Source: Anaerocolumna sp. (lineage in GTDB: Bacteria; Bacillota; Clostridia; Lachnospirales; Lachnospiraceae). From it: 14,508 bases of DNA. A program made the position numbers and the translations under genes. Positions within the stretch are counted from its first letter, which is position 1, and each line of letters begins with the position of its first letter. Where the stretch lies: contig JAQSYR010000006.1 in the NCBI GenBank assembly GCA_029256035.1, positions 1-14,508 of the forward strand, read 5' to 3'. Positions 6,799 through 14,038 of this stretch are shown here, piece after piece. The notes beneath the pieces were generated by a model. It saw nothing but the letters and a program-made list of their open reading frames with translations, searched no databases and was not told the DNA's origin.

Positions 6799-8058
6799 TT
6801 AACTTCTAATAAATTCATCTATGAGGAATCTTGACATTACCAGATTGCTAACATCTACTCCTTTTTCTGTAAGGGATATCTGCCCATTTTCATTTTTTAA
6901 TAAGCCTTCACGAACAGATTGATTGATTACTTCTCCATAAATTATTTCAATTGGCTTATGAAAGCTTTCTTTAAATTTTTCTTTACTTACGCCTTGATCC
7001 ATTCTAAGCCCCAAAAACATAAATTCTTCCATCTGTTGACTTGTTACAAGCCTGTCCATATCTCGTCTTATTTTATGATAATCTGAAGATAGTTCCATAT
7101 ATTCATTCATATCCGTTACATTATGAAATCTGGCATTATGAAGTAAGGAGGATGCCCCAAGTCCAATGCCTAAATATTCTGTACGTATCCAGTACGATGA
7201 ATTATGTTTACATTCATAACCTGGCTTTGCATAATTGGAGATTTCATATCGATGATAGCCTTTCATCTCTAAGATTTTTTTTGTTATCCCATAAATTTCT
7301 CGGTCTAAATCATCATCCTGATCTTCTTTTTGGTACCTTTCATAAAAAGGTGTCCCTTCTTCGATGATTAAGCTATAGGCAGATATATGCTCAGGGTTTA
7401 GTTCAACGACTTTATTTAGAGTATACATCCACTGATTTATATTCTGGCCTGGAAGAGCTGACATTAAATCTATATTAATATTATGAAAACCTAATGTTCT
7501 TGCTAAATGATAGTTATCTTCAAATTCTTCAAAACTATGAATCCTTCCAAGTAGTTTTAATTCCTCATTATCTGCAGATTGTAGACCAATACTTAATCGA
7601 TTAATTCCAGCTGCCTTATATACTTCTAATTTTTCCTTTGTTATAGTACCTGGATTAACCTCTATGGTAATTTCTGCAACTTCCCAAGAATTTTCTTTTT
7701 GCTCATTCTCATCTTGCTTTTTTTCTTTACGAAACAGTTTGTGAAATAACCCTTTTTTATCTTCTTGCTTATCATGAATTCCATAAATAGAAAAAACATC
7801 TTTTACAGCTTCTAAGATTTCCAAAACGTACTTACTATCAATAGATGACGGAGTTCCACCACCAATAAAAATAGTCTTCACAAGGTACTCTGATGCCAGA
7901 TCTTTATAACTTTTAATTTCATTTATCATAGCTTTGACATAATCATTTTTTGTTTTATCATCCGCTGAAGTGGACAAAAAATCACAATAGTCACATTTTT
8001 TTATACAAAAGGGTATATGAATATATAAGCCTAAATCCCGCTTCTCTGTGTTTCCCAT
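6799..8058 (-). CDS. hemW: HemW, radical-SAM haem chaperone (HemN-like)
   Basis: HemW binds haem and a [4Fe-4S] cluster and is thought to deliver haem to target proteins. It was long annotated as oxygen-independent coproporphyrinogen III oxidase, but lacks that enzyme's fourth cysteine. The start YIHIPFCIKKCDYCDF (12-27) carries the radical-SAM CxxxCxxC (C18, C22, C25) followed by D-F rather than the C of true HemN. Also visible are IFIGGGTPSS (63-72), TIEVNPGTI (131-139), RLSIGLQS (154-161) and the HemW motif HNSSYW (285-290). The 419 residues exceed the usual ~380 because of a Lys/Glu-rich insertion at about 93-125. The SD GGAAGGTG precedes the ATG. The gene lies between lepA and hrcA as in B. 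subtilis. A stem-loop in the lepA-hemW gap may reduce read-through from lepA. Confidence 0.93.
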   Translation of the reverse strand: MGNTEKRDLGLYIHIPFCIKKCDYCDFLSTSADDKTKNDYVKAMINEIKSYKDLASEYLVKTIFIGGGTPSSIDSKYVLEILEAVKDVFSIYGIHDKQEDKKGLFHKLFRKEKKQDENEQKENSWEVAEITIEVNPGTITKEKLEVYKAAGINRLSIGLQSADNEELKLLGRIHSFEEFEDNYHLARTLGFHNINIDLMSALPGQNINQWMYTLNKVVELNPEHISAYSLIIEEGTPFYERYQKEDQDDDLDREIYGITKKILEMKGYHRYEISNYAKPGYECKHNSSYWIRTEYLGIGLGASSLLHNARFHNVTDMNEYMELSSDYHKIRRDMDRLVTSQQMEEFMFLGLRMDQGVSKEKFKESFHKPIEIIYGEVINQSVREGLLKNENGQISLTEKGVDVSNLVMSRFLIDEFIRS

Positions 8059-8104
8059 AAAACACCTTCCTTTCGTTCATTCCTGTTATATAGAACCTAC
8101 TATG

Positions 8105-8136
8105 GAAAAATGGAGCTGATGCATTGCAACAGCCCC
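8105..8136 (-). terminator. Terminator-like stem-loop between lepA and hemW
   Basis: On the minus strand, GGGGCTGTTGCA (8125-8136) pairs with TGCATCAGCTCC (8112-8123) with one G-U pair and one mismatch, and is followed directly by ATTTTTCC. A GC-rich stem with a short U-run fits a rho-independent terminator, perhaps partial, 23 nt after the lepA stop codon. hemW would then depend on leakage or its own promoter; no clear one is visible in the remaining ~45 bp. Confidence 0.65.
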
Positions 8137-8159
8137 TTTCATTTATCCTTTTTGTATGC

Positions 8160-9968
8160 TTAGTTATCATCCAGTTTAAGAACACTCATAAATGCCTTTT
8201 GTGGAATTTCAACATTACCTACTTGACGCATACGTTTTTTTCCTTCTTTTTGTTTCTCAAGCAATTTTCTCTTTCTTGAGATATCGCCGCCATAACATTT
8301 TGCAAGTACATCTTTTCTCATAGCCTTTACGGTTTCTCTTGCTATTACTTTACTACCTATAGCTGCCTGTATTGGTATCTCAAATAACTGCCTTGGTATT
8401 TCATCCTTTAATTTTTCACACATCTTCCTGCCACGTTCATATGCAGTTTCACCGTGAACTATAAAGGACAATGCATCTACTTCTTCTTTATTAATAAGAA
8501 TATCAAGTTTTACTAATTCTGATTCTTTATATCCTTTTAATTCATAGTCAAAGGACGCATAGCCTTTGGACCTTGACTTTAAGGCATCAAAAAAGTCATA
8601 TATTATTTCATTTAATGGTAGTTCATATTTCAATAATGCGCGGGTAGCTTCCATGTACTCCATTCCAAGATACACACCTCTGCGTTCTTGACATAAGGTC
8701 ATAATAGATCCAACAAACTCAGTTGTTACCATAATTTCTGCACTGACAATGGGTTCCTCCATGAATTGTATCTCACTTGGGTCTGGTAAATTTGAAGGAT
8801 TTGTAATATCTAGAACCTCTCCATCGGTTTTGTGTACTTTGTAAATAACGCCAGGAGCTGTGGTCACAATATCCAGATTATATTCTCTCTCAAGTCTTTC
8901 TTGAATAATCTCAAGATGTAACAAACCTAAGAAACCACAACGAAAACCAAATCCTAACGCAATGGATGTTTCAGCTTCAAATTGCAAGGAAGCATCATTT
9001 AATTGAAGTTTTTCAAGAGCATCCCTTAAATCAGGATATTTTGCTCCATCTGCAGGATACATACCGCAGTAAACCATAGGATTAACCTTTTTATAACCAG
9101 GCAAAGCTTCATTGCACGGATTTTTGGCGCTTGTTATGGTATCACCTACACGGGTATCTTTAACATTTTTAAGACTGGCTGTAATATACCCAACCATTCC
9201 CGGTGTTAATTCATCACATGGAATAAATTGACCTGGTCCAAATGTACCAATTTCAACAACTTCAGCTGTTGCACCTGTTGCCATCATCTTGATTTCAGTT
9301 CCTCTGGATACGCTTCCTTCCATAATACGGCAGAATACAATTACTCCTTTATAAGAATCATATTTGGAGTCAAAAATTAAAGCTTTTAAAGGATTCTCTG
9401 CCTTCCCTTTAGGAGGAGATATCTTGGAAACAATCTGCTCTAGAACATCTTCTATATTTAATCCCATTTTGGCAGAAATTAAAGGAGCCTCTGAAGCATC
9501 GAGTCCAATGACATCTTCTATTTCTGCTTTCACACGCTCCGGTTCCGCACTGGGAAGGTCAATTTTATTAATAACCGGTATGATATCCAAATCATGATCT
9601 ATAGCCAGATATACATTTGCTAAGGTTTGGGCCTCAATTCCCTGGGCTGCATCTACTACCAGAATTGCACCTTCACAGGCAGCCAGACTTCTTGATACCT
9701 CATAGTTAAAATCTACATGGCCTGGTGTATCGATTAAGTTAAAAATATATTCTTCCCCATCTTTTGCTTTATAAACAGTTCGAACGGTCTGGGCTTTTAT
9801 TGTAATTCCTCGTTCACGTTCAAGCTCCATATTATCCAGAACCTGGGCCTGCATTTCTCTGGTAGTTAAAAGGCCGGTTTTTTCAATGATCCTGTCAGCT
9901 AATGTGGATTTGCCGTGATCTATATGAGCTATAATACAAAAATTTCGTAATTTATTCTGGTCAGTCAT
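8160..9968 (-). CDS. lepA: LepA, elongation factor 4 (ribosome-associated GTPase)
   Basis: LepA is a translational GTPase of the EF-G type, proposed to act in ribosome back-translocation or initiation and 30S assembly. The 602 residues match the family length (~600). GTPase motifs are complete: AHIDHGKST (G1, 14-22), RGITIKAQ (G2 region, 53-60), DTPGH (G3, 80-84), NKID (G4, 134-137). The LepA-specific C-terminal domain is present, with GGDISRKRKLLEKQKEGKKRM and the closing QVGNVEIPQKAF. The AGGAGG SD stands just before the ATG at 9966-9968. A sigma-A type promoter with a perfect TATAAT lies about 70-100 bp upstream, with a 16-bp palindrome filling its spacer. The gene diverges from the plus-strand Sm-like gene, so the 9969-10235 interval holds the control regions of both. 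Confidence 0.99.
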   Translation of the reverse strand: MTDQNKLRNFCIIAHIDHGKSTLADRIIEKTGLLTTREMQAQVLDNMELERERGITIKAQTVRTVYKAKDGEEYIFNLIDTPGHVDFNYEVSRSLAACEGAILVVDAAQGIEAQTLANVYLAIDHDLDIIPVINKIDLPSAEPERVKAEIEDVIGLDASEAPLISAKMGLNIEDVLEQIVSKISPPKGKAENPLKALIFDSKYDSYKGVIVFCRIMEGSVSRGTEIKMMATGATAEVVEIGTFGPGQFIPCDELTPGMVGYITASLKNVKDTRVGDTITSAKNPCNEALPGYKKVNPMVYCGMYPADGAKYPDLRDALEKLQLNDASLQFEAETSIALGFGFRCGFLGLLHLEIIQERLEREYNLDIVTTAPGVIYKVHKTDGEVLDITNPSNLPDPSEIQFMEEPIVSAEIMVTTEFVGSIMTLCQERRGVYLGMEYMEATRALLKYELPLNEIIYDFFDALKSRSKGYASFDYELKGYKESELVKLDILINKEEVDALSFIVHGETAYERGRKMCEKLKDEIPRQLFEIPIQAAIGSKVIARETVKAMRKDVLAKCYGGDISRKRKLLEKQKEGKKRMRQVGNVEIPQKAFMSVLKLDDN

Positions 9969-9989
9969 TAAGTTCCTCCTGTGAAAGCA

Positions 9990-10011
9990 AATCCTCCTCT
10001 TATGGTGGATT
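9990..10011 (-). promoter_or_regulatory. Small leader hairpin with a decoy SD upstream of lepA
   Basis: In the lepA leader AATCCACC (10004-10011) can pair with GGAGGATT (9990-9997), seven pairs with one mismatch and a 6-nt loop. The second arm contains a GGAGG like the true SD about 20 nt further on. A role in translation control is only inferred. Confidence 0.35.
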
Positions 10012-10036
10012 ATGCTAATGAGTTATTATCTGTTGT

Positions 10037-10065
10037 ATTATAGCATAGACCTGTCTATGATACAA
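10037..10065 (-). promoter_or_regulatory. lepA promoter with a palindromic spacer
   Basis: On the minus strand TTGTAT (-35, 10060-10065) and a perfect TATAAT (-10, 10037-10042) are 17 bp apart. The spacer holds CATAGAC-AG-GTCTATG (10044-10059), a palindrome of two 7-bp arms. A dimeric repressor bound there would block polymerase. The promoter call is good; the operator is inference. Confidence 0.75.
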
Positions 10066-10147
10066 GAAGAAGCACAGAAGAAAAATAACAAGAAATAACA
10101 ATAATTTATTATTTCCCATGTAGTATTATGTCAAATAATTTTGCATT

Positions 10148-10176
10148 TTGTAACAGGGTTCAAATCTTGTCATATT
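10148..10176 (+). promoter_or_regulatory. Weak candidate promoter of the Sm-like gene
   Basis: TTGTAA (10148-10153), 17 bp, CATATT (10171-10176); an overlapping TATTAT starts at 10173. The match is weak in AT-rich DNA, but the position, about 60 bp before the start codon, is suitable. Confidence 0.3.
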
Positions 10177-10181
10177 ATATT

Positions 10182-10215
10182 ATGAAGCACAGCAATTTTC
10201 TTACTGATGCTTCAT
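10182..10215 (+). promoter_or_regulatory. Leader inverted repeat before the Sm-like gene
   Basis: ATGAAGCA (10182-10189) and TGCTTCAT (10208-10215) are an 8-bp perfect inverted repeat with an 18-nt loop, ending 6 nt before the AAAGGAGG ribosome binding site. It could form an mRNA hairpin near the SD or serve as a DNA site. Function is unknown. Confidence 0.4.
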
Positions 10216-10235
10216 TAACAAAAGGAGGTTTTTAT

Positions 10236-10709
10236 ATGAAGAGATGTTTGTCTGTACGTGATGCCTTAAAAGTTGCAGAATTCACCGGCCAGGTTGTAAG
10301 GATTACTTTACGAAGCGGTACCGAATTCATGGGTATCGTAGAAAAATTATGCCCTACTGCATTTCGTTTATGGATTCGGCCTGAAGATAATATGAATGGT
10401 GATGTTGTGAAAGCCTGGATAGCAATCCATGCAGTAGAATCCGTAGCATTTGATGAAGAAAATATATTCCATGACAGGTTCTGCAGATTAAATAATTGTG
10501 GAAGTCTTCAAGGAATAAGAGAAGCATTAAATGCAGCTCTGCTTACTGAGCAAACGGTTATGGTTGGTTTGTTCTGCCGCAGGGAACCGGTTGTCCTGGT
10601 TGGAACCATAATAAATGTATGTCCTTTGACCTTCTGCATCGATTTAAATGGTTGCCAGGATAATAGAGAAGAAAGAATTGAAGATGTAGAGTATGTTAAA
10701 TTCTCATAA
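10236..10709 (+). CDS. Unknown protein with two Sm-like (small β-barrel) repeats
   Basis: I do not recognise a named family. The 157-residue protein has two related halves, about 6-72 and 93-156. Shared features in order are R(D/E)AL (8-11, 95-98), a Q-x-V strand (GQVV 18-21, EQTV 105-108), G-x-(I/V) followed by CP (39-40, 129-130), a short F-x-(L/I) strand, and a closing VE-x-V-x-F (68-72, 151-156). The first half, GQVVRITLRSGTEFMGIVE, resembles an Sm1/LSm motif, so an RNA- or protein-binding small β-barrel is plausible; this is inference from pattern only. There is no signal peptide or membrane segment, so it is probably cytoplasmic. The ATG at 10236 follows AAAGGAGG at a good distance; the frame stays open to an ATG at 10128 with no SD. 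The gene opposes its neighbours, diverging from lepA and converging on spoIIP, so it has its own promoter. Confidence 0.8.
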   Translation: MKRCLSVRDALKVAEFTGQVVRITLRSGTEFMGIVEKLCPTAFRLWIRPEDNMNGDVVKAWIAIHAVESVAFDEENIFHDRFCRLNNCGSLQGIREALNAALLTEQTVMVGLFCRREPVVLVGTIINVCPLTFCIDLNGCQDNREERIEDVEYVKFS

Positions 10710-10750
10710 ACAAATACCACAGTAATAGTCTTGCTGCCATACTCAGACAT

Positions 10751-10816
10751 AAAAAATAGATAGAGAGAATACGGAAACTGCATAAATTTGCAAATCTTTA
10801 TTCACTCTATCTATTT
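10751..10816 (-). terminator. Long stem-loop with T-run after spoIIP
   Basis: Arms 10754-10771 and 10799-10816 are inverted repeats of 18 bp with one mismatch (12 + 5 paired) around a 27-nt loop. On the minus strand the stem runs into TTTTTT (10751-10756), fitting a terminator for spoIIP. It lies between convergent genes and may also stop plus-strand transcription from the Sm-like gene, although no T-run follows on that strand. Confidence 0.65.
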
Positions 10817-10900
10817 GTAATCCTATCTATTGGGGTAGTGCAAGTTATTTTTGAGTAATGTTATAATTAAATGTGTACTCTGATGGCCCAATCTACACTC

Positions 10901-12163
10901 TTACGATTCTCCTGATAAAACATTGTGCAATATATCTGCCAGGAAATCCATTGCGTTTATAGCTTCATCTACTGTATTAGAATCTGTACCCGTTTCAGCT
11001 AATATAGACTTAGCCCTTACATGTAAATTATAACGGTATGCTTTTAGATAATTTTTAATAAATAACCCAGGATATTTTTCTCGACCTTCTAATTGTAATT
11101 TAAGGCCAAAAGCCAAATTATTCTGTAAATTTGGATTATCAAGATATGTTATGCTTTCCCCTTTTGAATTTGTACTTAAACCATTAAATAACATAATTTG
11201 TGCAGTTTGAACTCCGTTTATTTTGGTTACCCTTTTTTTACCATTCCCGTCGTCTCTATGTAAATCAATTACCACTTCTATGGTTGGATTTTCTTCCAGA
11301 ATTTTTGTAATACCTGGTTCTGCCTTATTATATGCTAAATTTCTATCTAAACTGCCATTTACTATATCATAATAGGTTTTATCGTGAATTACATTATATC
11401 CGTATTCCTCTGTCAGTATTTGAGCCAGATGTGTCCCAACTCCTACAATAGTGTCCTCTTCAACTCCTGGCCGGCTATCACTAAACGCCTCTTGGGAATG
11501 GGTATGATAAATTAATATTTGAGGTTTATCCTTCTGCTGTTTCATGGTCATGTCTTTTTCAAGCATTTCTTTTGCATTAAATAAATCATCATCAACCTTC
11601 GTAGATTTATCTACAATATAAAAATTATTATATAAAAAAGTACGATTCAAGAGTTGCTCTACTGTAAATGATTCTCCTGTTAGGGAACTCATTGCTTCTT
11701 TTACATCGATTTCTGGACTTGTACCATTATTACTATCACCCTGTTCCCTAAAAATCTCACCATGAATTATATCGATTGGCATAATACTTCCTAGGTTTGT
11801 ACCTCCAATATCAGTAGTCAAAATAATGGTATCTTCATTTTCTTCAAATATTTGTTCATCCTCTGTATCAGCTATGTACCTGTTTATTGGGAATATTCTT
11901 ACTGCTAAGTTTAGTAAACTATGGGAGTTATTATTATTCTGGTCATTCACATAATCTAAAATAGGAATACTAGACTGCATCATATAATTAAAAGTAGTTG
12001 ATATGGTGTTCTCCTTCGGCTCTTCATAGGTCTCTGCCTTTATTTTAGTTTCCATACCAAATATTTTTACACATTGTATTAATATATAAATACTTAAAAA
12101 TATTATAATACTCCATACAGTTATATGAAACAGTCCAGCTGTTCTTTTTTTATATCTTTTCAT
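10901..12163 (-). CDS. spoIIP: SpoIIP, stage II sporulation protein P (peptidoglycan hydrolase of the engulfment complex)
   Basis: SpoIIP is a membrane-anchored amidase/endopeptidase that, with SpoIID and SpoIIM, thins septal peptidoglycan so that the mother cell engulfs the forespore. The 420-residue protein has a short basic N-terminus and one membrane segment (about 14-34), then a low-complexity external linker. The catalytic SpoIIP domain is at about 210-420: LIYHTHSQEAF (217-227), VVIDLHRDD (297-305) and LAETGTDSNT (388-397) supply the expected His and Glu/Asp zinc-type ligands. The ATG at 12161-12163 has a moderate SD (AGGTG). It lies 197 bp downstream of gpr, the same pairing as in B. 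subtilis. A mother-cell sigma-E promoter is expected in that gap, but I could not identify one convincingly. A stem-loop with a T-run follows the gene. Confidence 0.95.
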   Translation of the reverse strand: MKRYKKRTAGLFHITVWSIIIFLSIYILIQCVKIFGMETKIKAETYEEPKENTISTTFNYMMQSSIPILDYVNDQNNNNSHSLLNLAVRIFPINRYIADTEDEQIFEENEDTIILTTDIGGTNLGSIMPIDIIHGEIFREQGDSNNGTSPEIDVKEAMSSLTGESFTVEQLLNRTFLYNNFYIVDKSTKVDDDLFNAKEMLEKDMTMKQQKDKPQILIYHTHSQEAFSDSRPGVEEDTIVGVGTHLAQILTEEYGYNVIHDKTYYDIVNGSLDRNLAYNKAEPGITKILEENPTIEVVIDLHRDDGNGKKRVTKINGVQTAQIMLFNGLSTNSKGESITYLDNPNLQNNLAFGLKLQLEGREKYPGLFIKNYLKAYRYNLHVRAKSILAETGTDSNTVDEAINAMDFLADILHNVLSGES

Positions 12164-12360
12164 GAAAACACCTATGCCTTTCTTTAAGAAAGTTATCTTT
12201 CATCGGGTGGTTTCAATCATTTTCCAAAGAAATAATTTTATGAAACCCAATTTACTAAATATAAATAAAAGTAACTTTCATATACATTATCATATGCAAA
12301 TTAATTCTTTATGATAACTTTACAGGCACAATTTGCAAAAATTTTTTAGACATGCTTTTA

Positions 12361-13341
12361 TTAAGCGAAACATTTATTTAGTGCTTCTGATACAGTAAAA
12401 CTCATCCTTTTTATGGACTCATCAATATTCTTTGGTGTTACAAACATATTCCCAATAGTCTCTTCATTTACTTCGTTAATAAATTGACCGATTTGCTTTT
12501 CCTCAAATCCCTGCTTTGACATAAAACGTTCCAAAGTATCATTAACAATGGTTTTTGCATCAACTACTGTTGGGATTCCCAGGGCAATAACATCTACTCC
12601 CAGACTTTCTTTATTCAGTGCCTTTCTATTATTTCCAACACCGGATCCCGGGCTGATACCCGTATTTGTAATCTGGATGGTTGTATTTAAACGATGAATA
12701 CTTCTAGCTGCTAATGCATCAATTACAACAACTAATTTAGGTTTGGTTTCCTGTATGATTCCTCTTAATACTTCACTTGCCTCCATTCCTGTCTGACCCA
12801 TAACTCCTGGGGAAATTGCGCTCATGTTGCCCATATGATGTCTCTCTTGAAACTCACTTCCAAATTCTCGAATCAGGTGCCTGGTTACAAATAAATTATC
12901 TACAACCTGAGGACCTAGGGCATCGGGAGTCACGTCTTTATTACCAAGTCCAGCGATTAGTACTTCCTTACCTTCTGTATTTCCTACTAATTTCTTAATG
13001 TATTTTGCAATCTCCAAGGTAATAGGTTCATGGTAGCTTTCATCCGAATCTTTTAAATTAGGTGCTTCTATTGTGATATAGGTACCCATGGGTTTGCCCA
13101 TGGCATCTGCACCACGCTGATCTTTAATAATTACTGTAGAAACTCGTATTCCTCTATCCTTATCATAGTCTTCTTTTAATACCACACCCTGTATTTCAAC
13201 ATTGTCATCTTCAAAAGTTTCTCTTACTTCTAACGCTAAGTCTGTTCTTGGCATTCCAAATGTTCTGTCATGCTTTTCAGGTTTATTATCCATGTTTATT
13301 TCACCATTTCCAGAATTATTTGAATGTTTATTTACCTCCAT
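12361..13341 (-). CDS. gpr: Gpr, germination protease (spore SASP endopeptidase)
   Basis: Gpr cleaves the small acid-soluble proteins that coat spore DNA, at the start of germination. It is made in the forespore as a zymogen that removes its own N-terminal propeptide. The 326 residues include RTDLALE (32-38) near the expected autoprocessing region. They also include IAGLGNKDVTPDALGP (129-144) and VVIDALAARS (205-214), whose Asp140 and Asp208 correspond by motif to the catalytic Asp pair of MEROPS family A25. GISPGSGVGNNRKALN (228-243) is also typical. The ATG at 13339-13341 is preceded by AAAGGAGAG about 7 nt away; a later ATG (codon 17) has a poorer site. The gene diverges from rpsT across a 200-bp region and precedes spoIIP. 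Forespore sigma control is expected, but no clear promoter could be assigned. Confidence 0.96.
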   Translation of the reverse strand: MEVNKHSNNSGNGEINMDNKPEKHDRTFGMPRTDLALEVRETFEDDNVEIQGVVLKEDYDKDRGIRVSTVIIKDQRGADAMGKPMGTYITIEAPNLKDSDESYHEPITLEIAKYIKKLVGNTEGKEVLIAGLGNKDVTPDALGPQVVDNLFVTRHLIREFGSEFQERHHMGNMSAISPGVMGQTGMEASEVLRGIIQETKPKLVVVIDALAARSIHRLNTTIQITNTGISPGSGVGNNRKALNKESLGVDVIALGIPTVVDAKTIVNDTLERFMSKQGFEEKQIGQFINEVNEETIGNMFVTPKNIDESIKRMSFTVSEALNKCFA

Positions 13342-13381
13342 TATATACTCTCCTTTTCCTTAGAATTTTTTTGGCCTTCTA

Positions 13382-13435
13382 TTGTTCTGTTTTTATTTTC
13401 TTCATAATTTTTTAAAATATGTATTGACAGAACAA
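13382..13435. repeat. 9-bp inverted repeat between gpr and rpsT
   Basis: TTGTTCTGT (13382-13390) and ACAGAACAA (13427-13435) are exact reverse complements, 36 bp apart. The right arm overlaps the -35 box of the rpsT promoter. It could be a paired protein-binding site in the divergent region; function is unknown and chance is possible in AT-rich DNA. Confidence 0.4.
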
Positions 13436-13452
13436 ATGCTTTATACTACTAT
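13424..13452 (+). promoter_or_regulatory. rpsT promoter
   Basis: Perfect TTGACA (13424-13429), 17 bp, TACTAT (13447-13452). A TATAAT also occurs at 13452-13457, but 22 bp from the -35 box. Transcription would start near 13459, giving a leader of about 80 nt before the TTG start. Confidence 0.8.
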
Positions 13453-13528
13453 ATAATAGTATGTTTACATTAGAACGTCCGTGTCCGGATTTAATGAAAA
13501 CAAATAATTCAAATAATAAAAATATTTT

Positions 13529-13536
13529 GGAGGTGA
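13529..13536 (+). promoter_or_regulatory. Ribosome binding site that fixes the rpsT TTG start
   Basis: GGAGGTGA, a near-perfect anti-16S match, ends 5 nt before TTG at 13542. It selects this codon over the ATG at 13461 in the same frame, which has no SD and lies at the transcript start. Confidence 0.9.
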
Positions 13537-13541
13537 CCAAT

Positions 13542-13805
13542 TTGGCTAACATTAAATCTGCTGAAAAAAGAATCTTAGTTAATCAAACTAAGGCTTTAAG
13601 AAATAAAGCAATTAAATCAAAAGTTAAGACTGTTATAAAGAAAGTTGAAGCTGCTGTGGCTGCCGGCGACAAAGAACTTGCTAATACAGCTCTTATCACT
13701 GCAATTTCTGAAATTGATAAAGCAACTTCAAAAGGTGTTTATCATAAAAACACTTCTTCTAGAAAAGTATCTCGTTTAAGCAAAGCTGTAAATTCAATTG
13801 CTTAA
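13542..13805 (+). CDS. rpsT: Ribosomal protein S20 (TTG start)
   Basis: S20 is a primary 16S-rRNA-binding protein of the 30S subunit. From the TTG at 13542-13544 the product has 87 residues beginning (M)ANIKSAEKR, the classic S20 N-terminus. It is Lys/Ala-rich throughout and ends with KGVYHKNTSSRKVSRLSKAVNSI, as the family does. The frame is open 27 codons further upstream, but that stretch does not resemble S20 and spans the leader. A perfect GGAGGTGA lies 5 nt before TTG. E. coli rpsT also starts with UUG, where the weak codon is part of autogenous control; the same is possible here but is inference. The gene has its own promoter and diverges from gpr. No rho-independent terminator was seen behind it; the next sequence is the opposing ComFB remnant. 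Confidence 0.97.
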   Translation: MANIKSAEKRILVNQTKALRNKAIKSKVKTVIKKVEAAVAAGDKELANTALITAISEIDKATSKGVYHKNTSSRKVSRLSKAVNSIA

Positions 13806-13836
13806 TTGACATAATACATTCATATACACACATTAT

Positions 13837-14037
13837 TTAATCTAGTTCATGCTTAGGATGATCTTTCACCATTTGTGCTGATTTTGCAATGGCGATTAAA
13901 ATTTCCCGTTCTTCTTCGTTGGATAATTCAGTCAGACGGGCATAAAGTTCACCTTCTCTAGTTACTACATATTTGGGAGAAAGTTGGTTTAATGTTAAAG
14001 CGATAATATCATTGCGGATTAACTTTTTATTATAAAA
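13837..14037 (-). pseudogene. ComFB-like remnant lacking its N-terminus and start codon
   Basis: Hand translation of the minus strand gives 66 codons ending at TAA 13837-13839. The segment RNDIIALTLNQLSPKYVVT followed by REGELYARLTEL strongly resembles the core of ComFB-family (late competence) proteins, typically about 90-100 residues. In the family this core follows a CxCxxC-type motif. Here the sequence before RND is FYNKKLI, with no cysteines, and the tRNA-Ser gene begins immediately beyond. No ATG, GTG or TTG lies in frame upstream of the core and there is no SD. Yet the frame has no stop codon or frameshift, so the truncation may be recent. Alternatives are a non-standard start, or expression as part of the holA-tRNA transcript. 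ComFB function is not well established; some homologues bind cyclic dinucleotides. Confidence 0.7.
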
Positions 14038-14038
14038 A

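Noticed and set aside
7991..8185. 64-codon minus-strand frame across the lepA-hemW junction
   Set aside because: It overlaps both genes in another frame, has no SD, and covers the terminator-like stem-loop.
10128..10235. Longer Sm-like protein starting at ATG 10128
   Set aside because: There is no SD before it and it spans the likely promoter; AAAGGAGG sits before the ATG at 10236.
12164..12360. Sigma-E-like boxes before spoIIP (GCATATG with a weak -10)
   Set aside because: Only about half of the -10 positions match in very AT-rich DNA; too weak to annotate. A 9-bp inverted repeat (AAAGTTATC / GATAACTTT, 115 bp apart) was also seen but has no clear meaning.
13461..13541. Longer S20 starting at ATG 13461
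   Set aside because: It coincides with the transcript start, has no SD, and the extra residues are unlike S20; the TTG at 13542 has a near-perfect SD.
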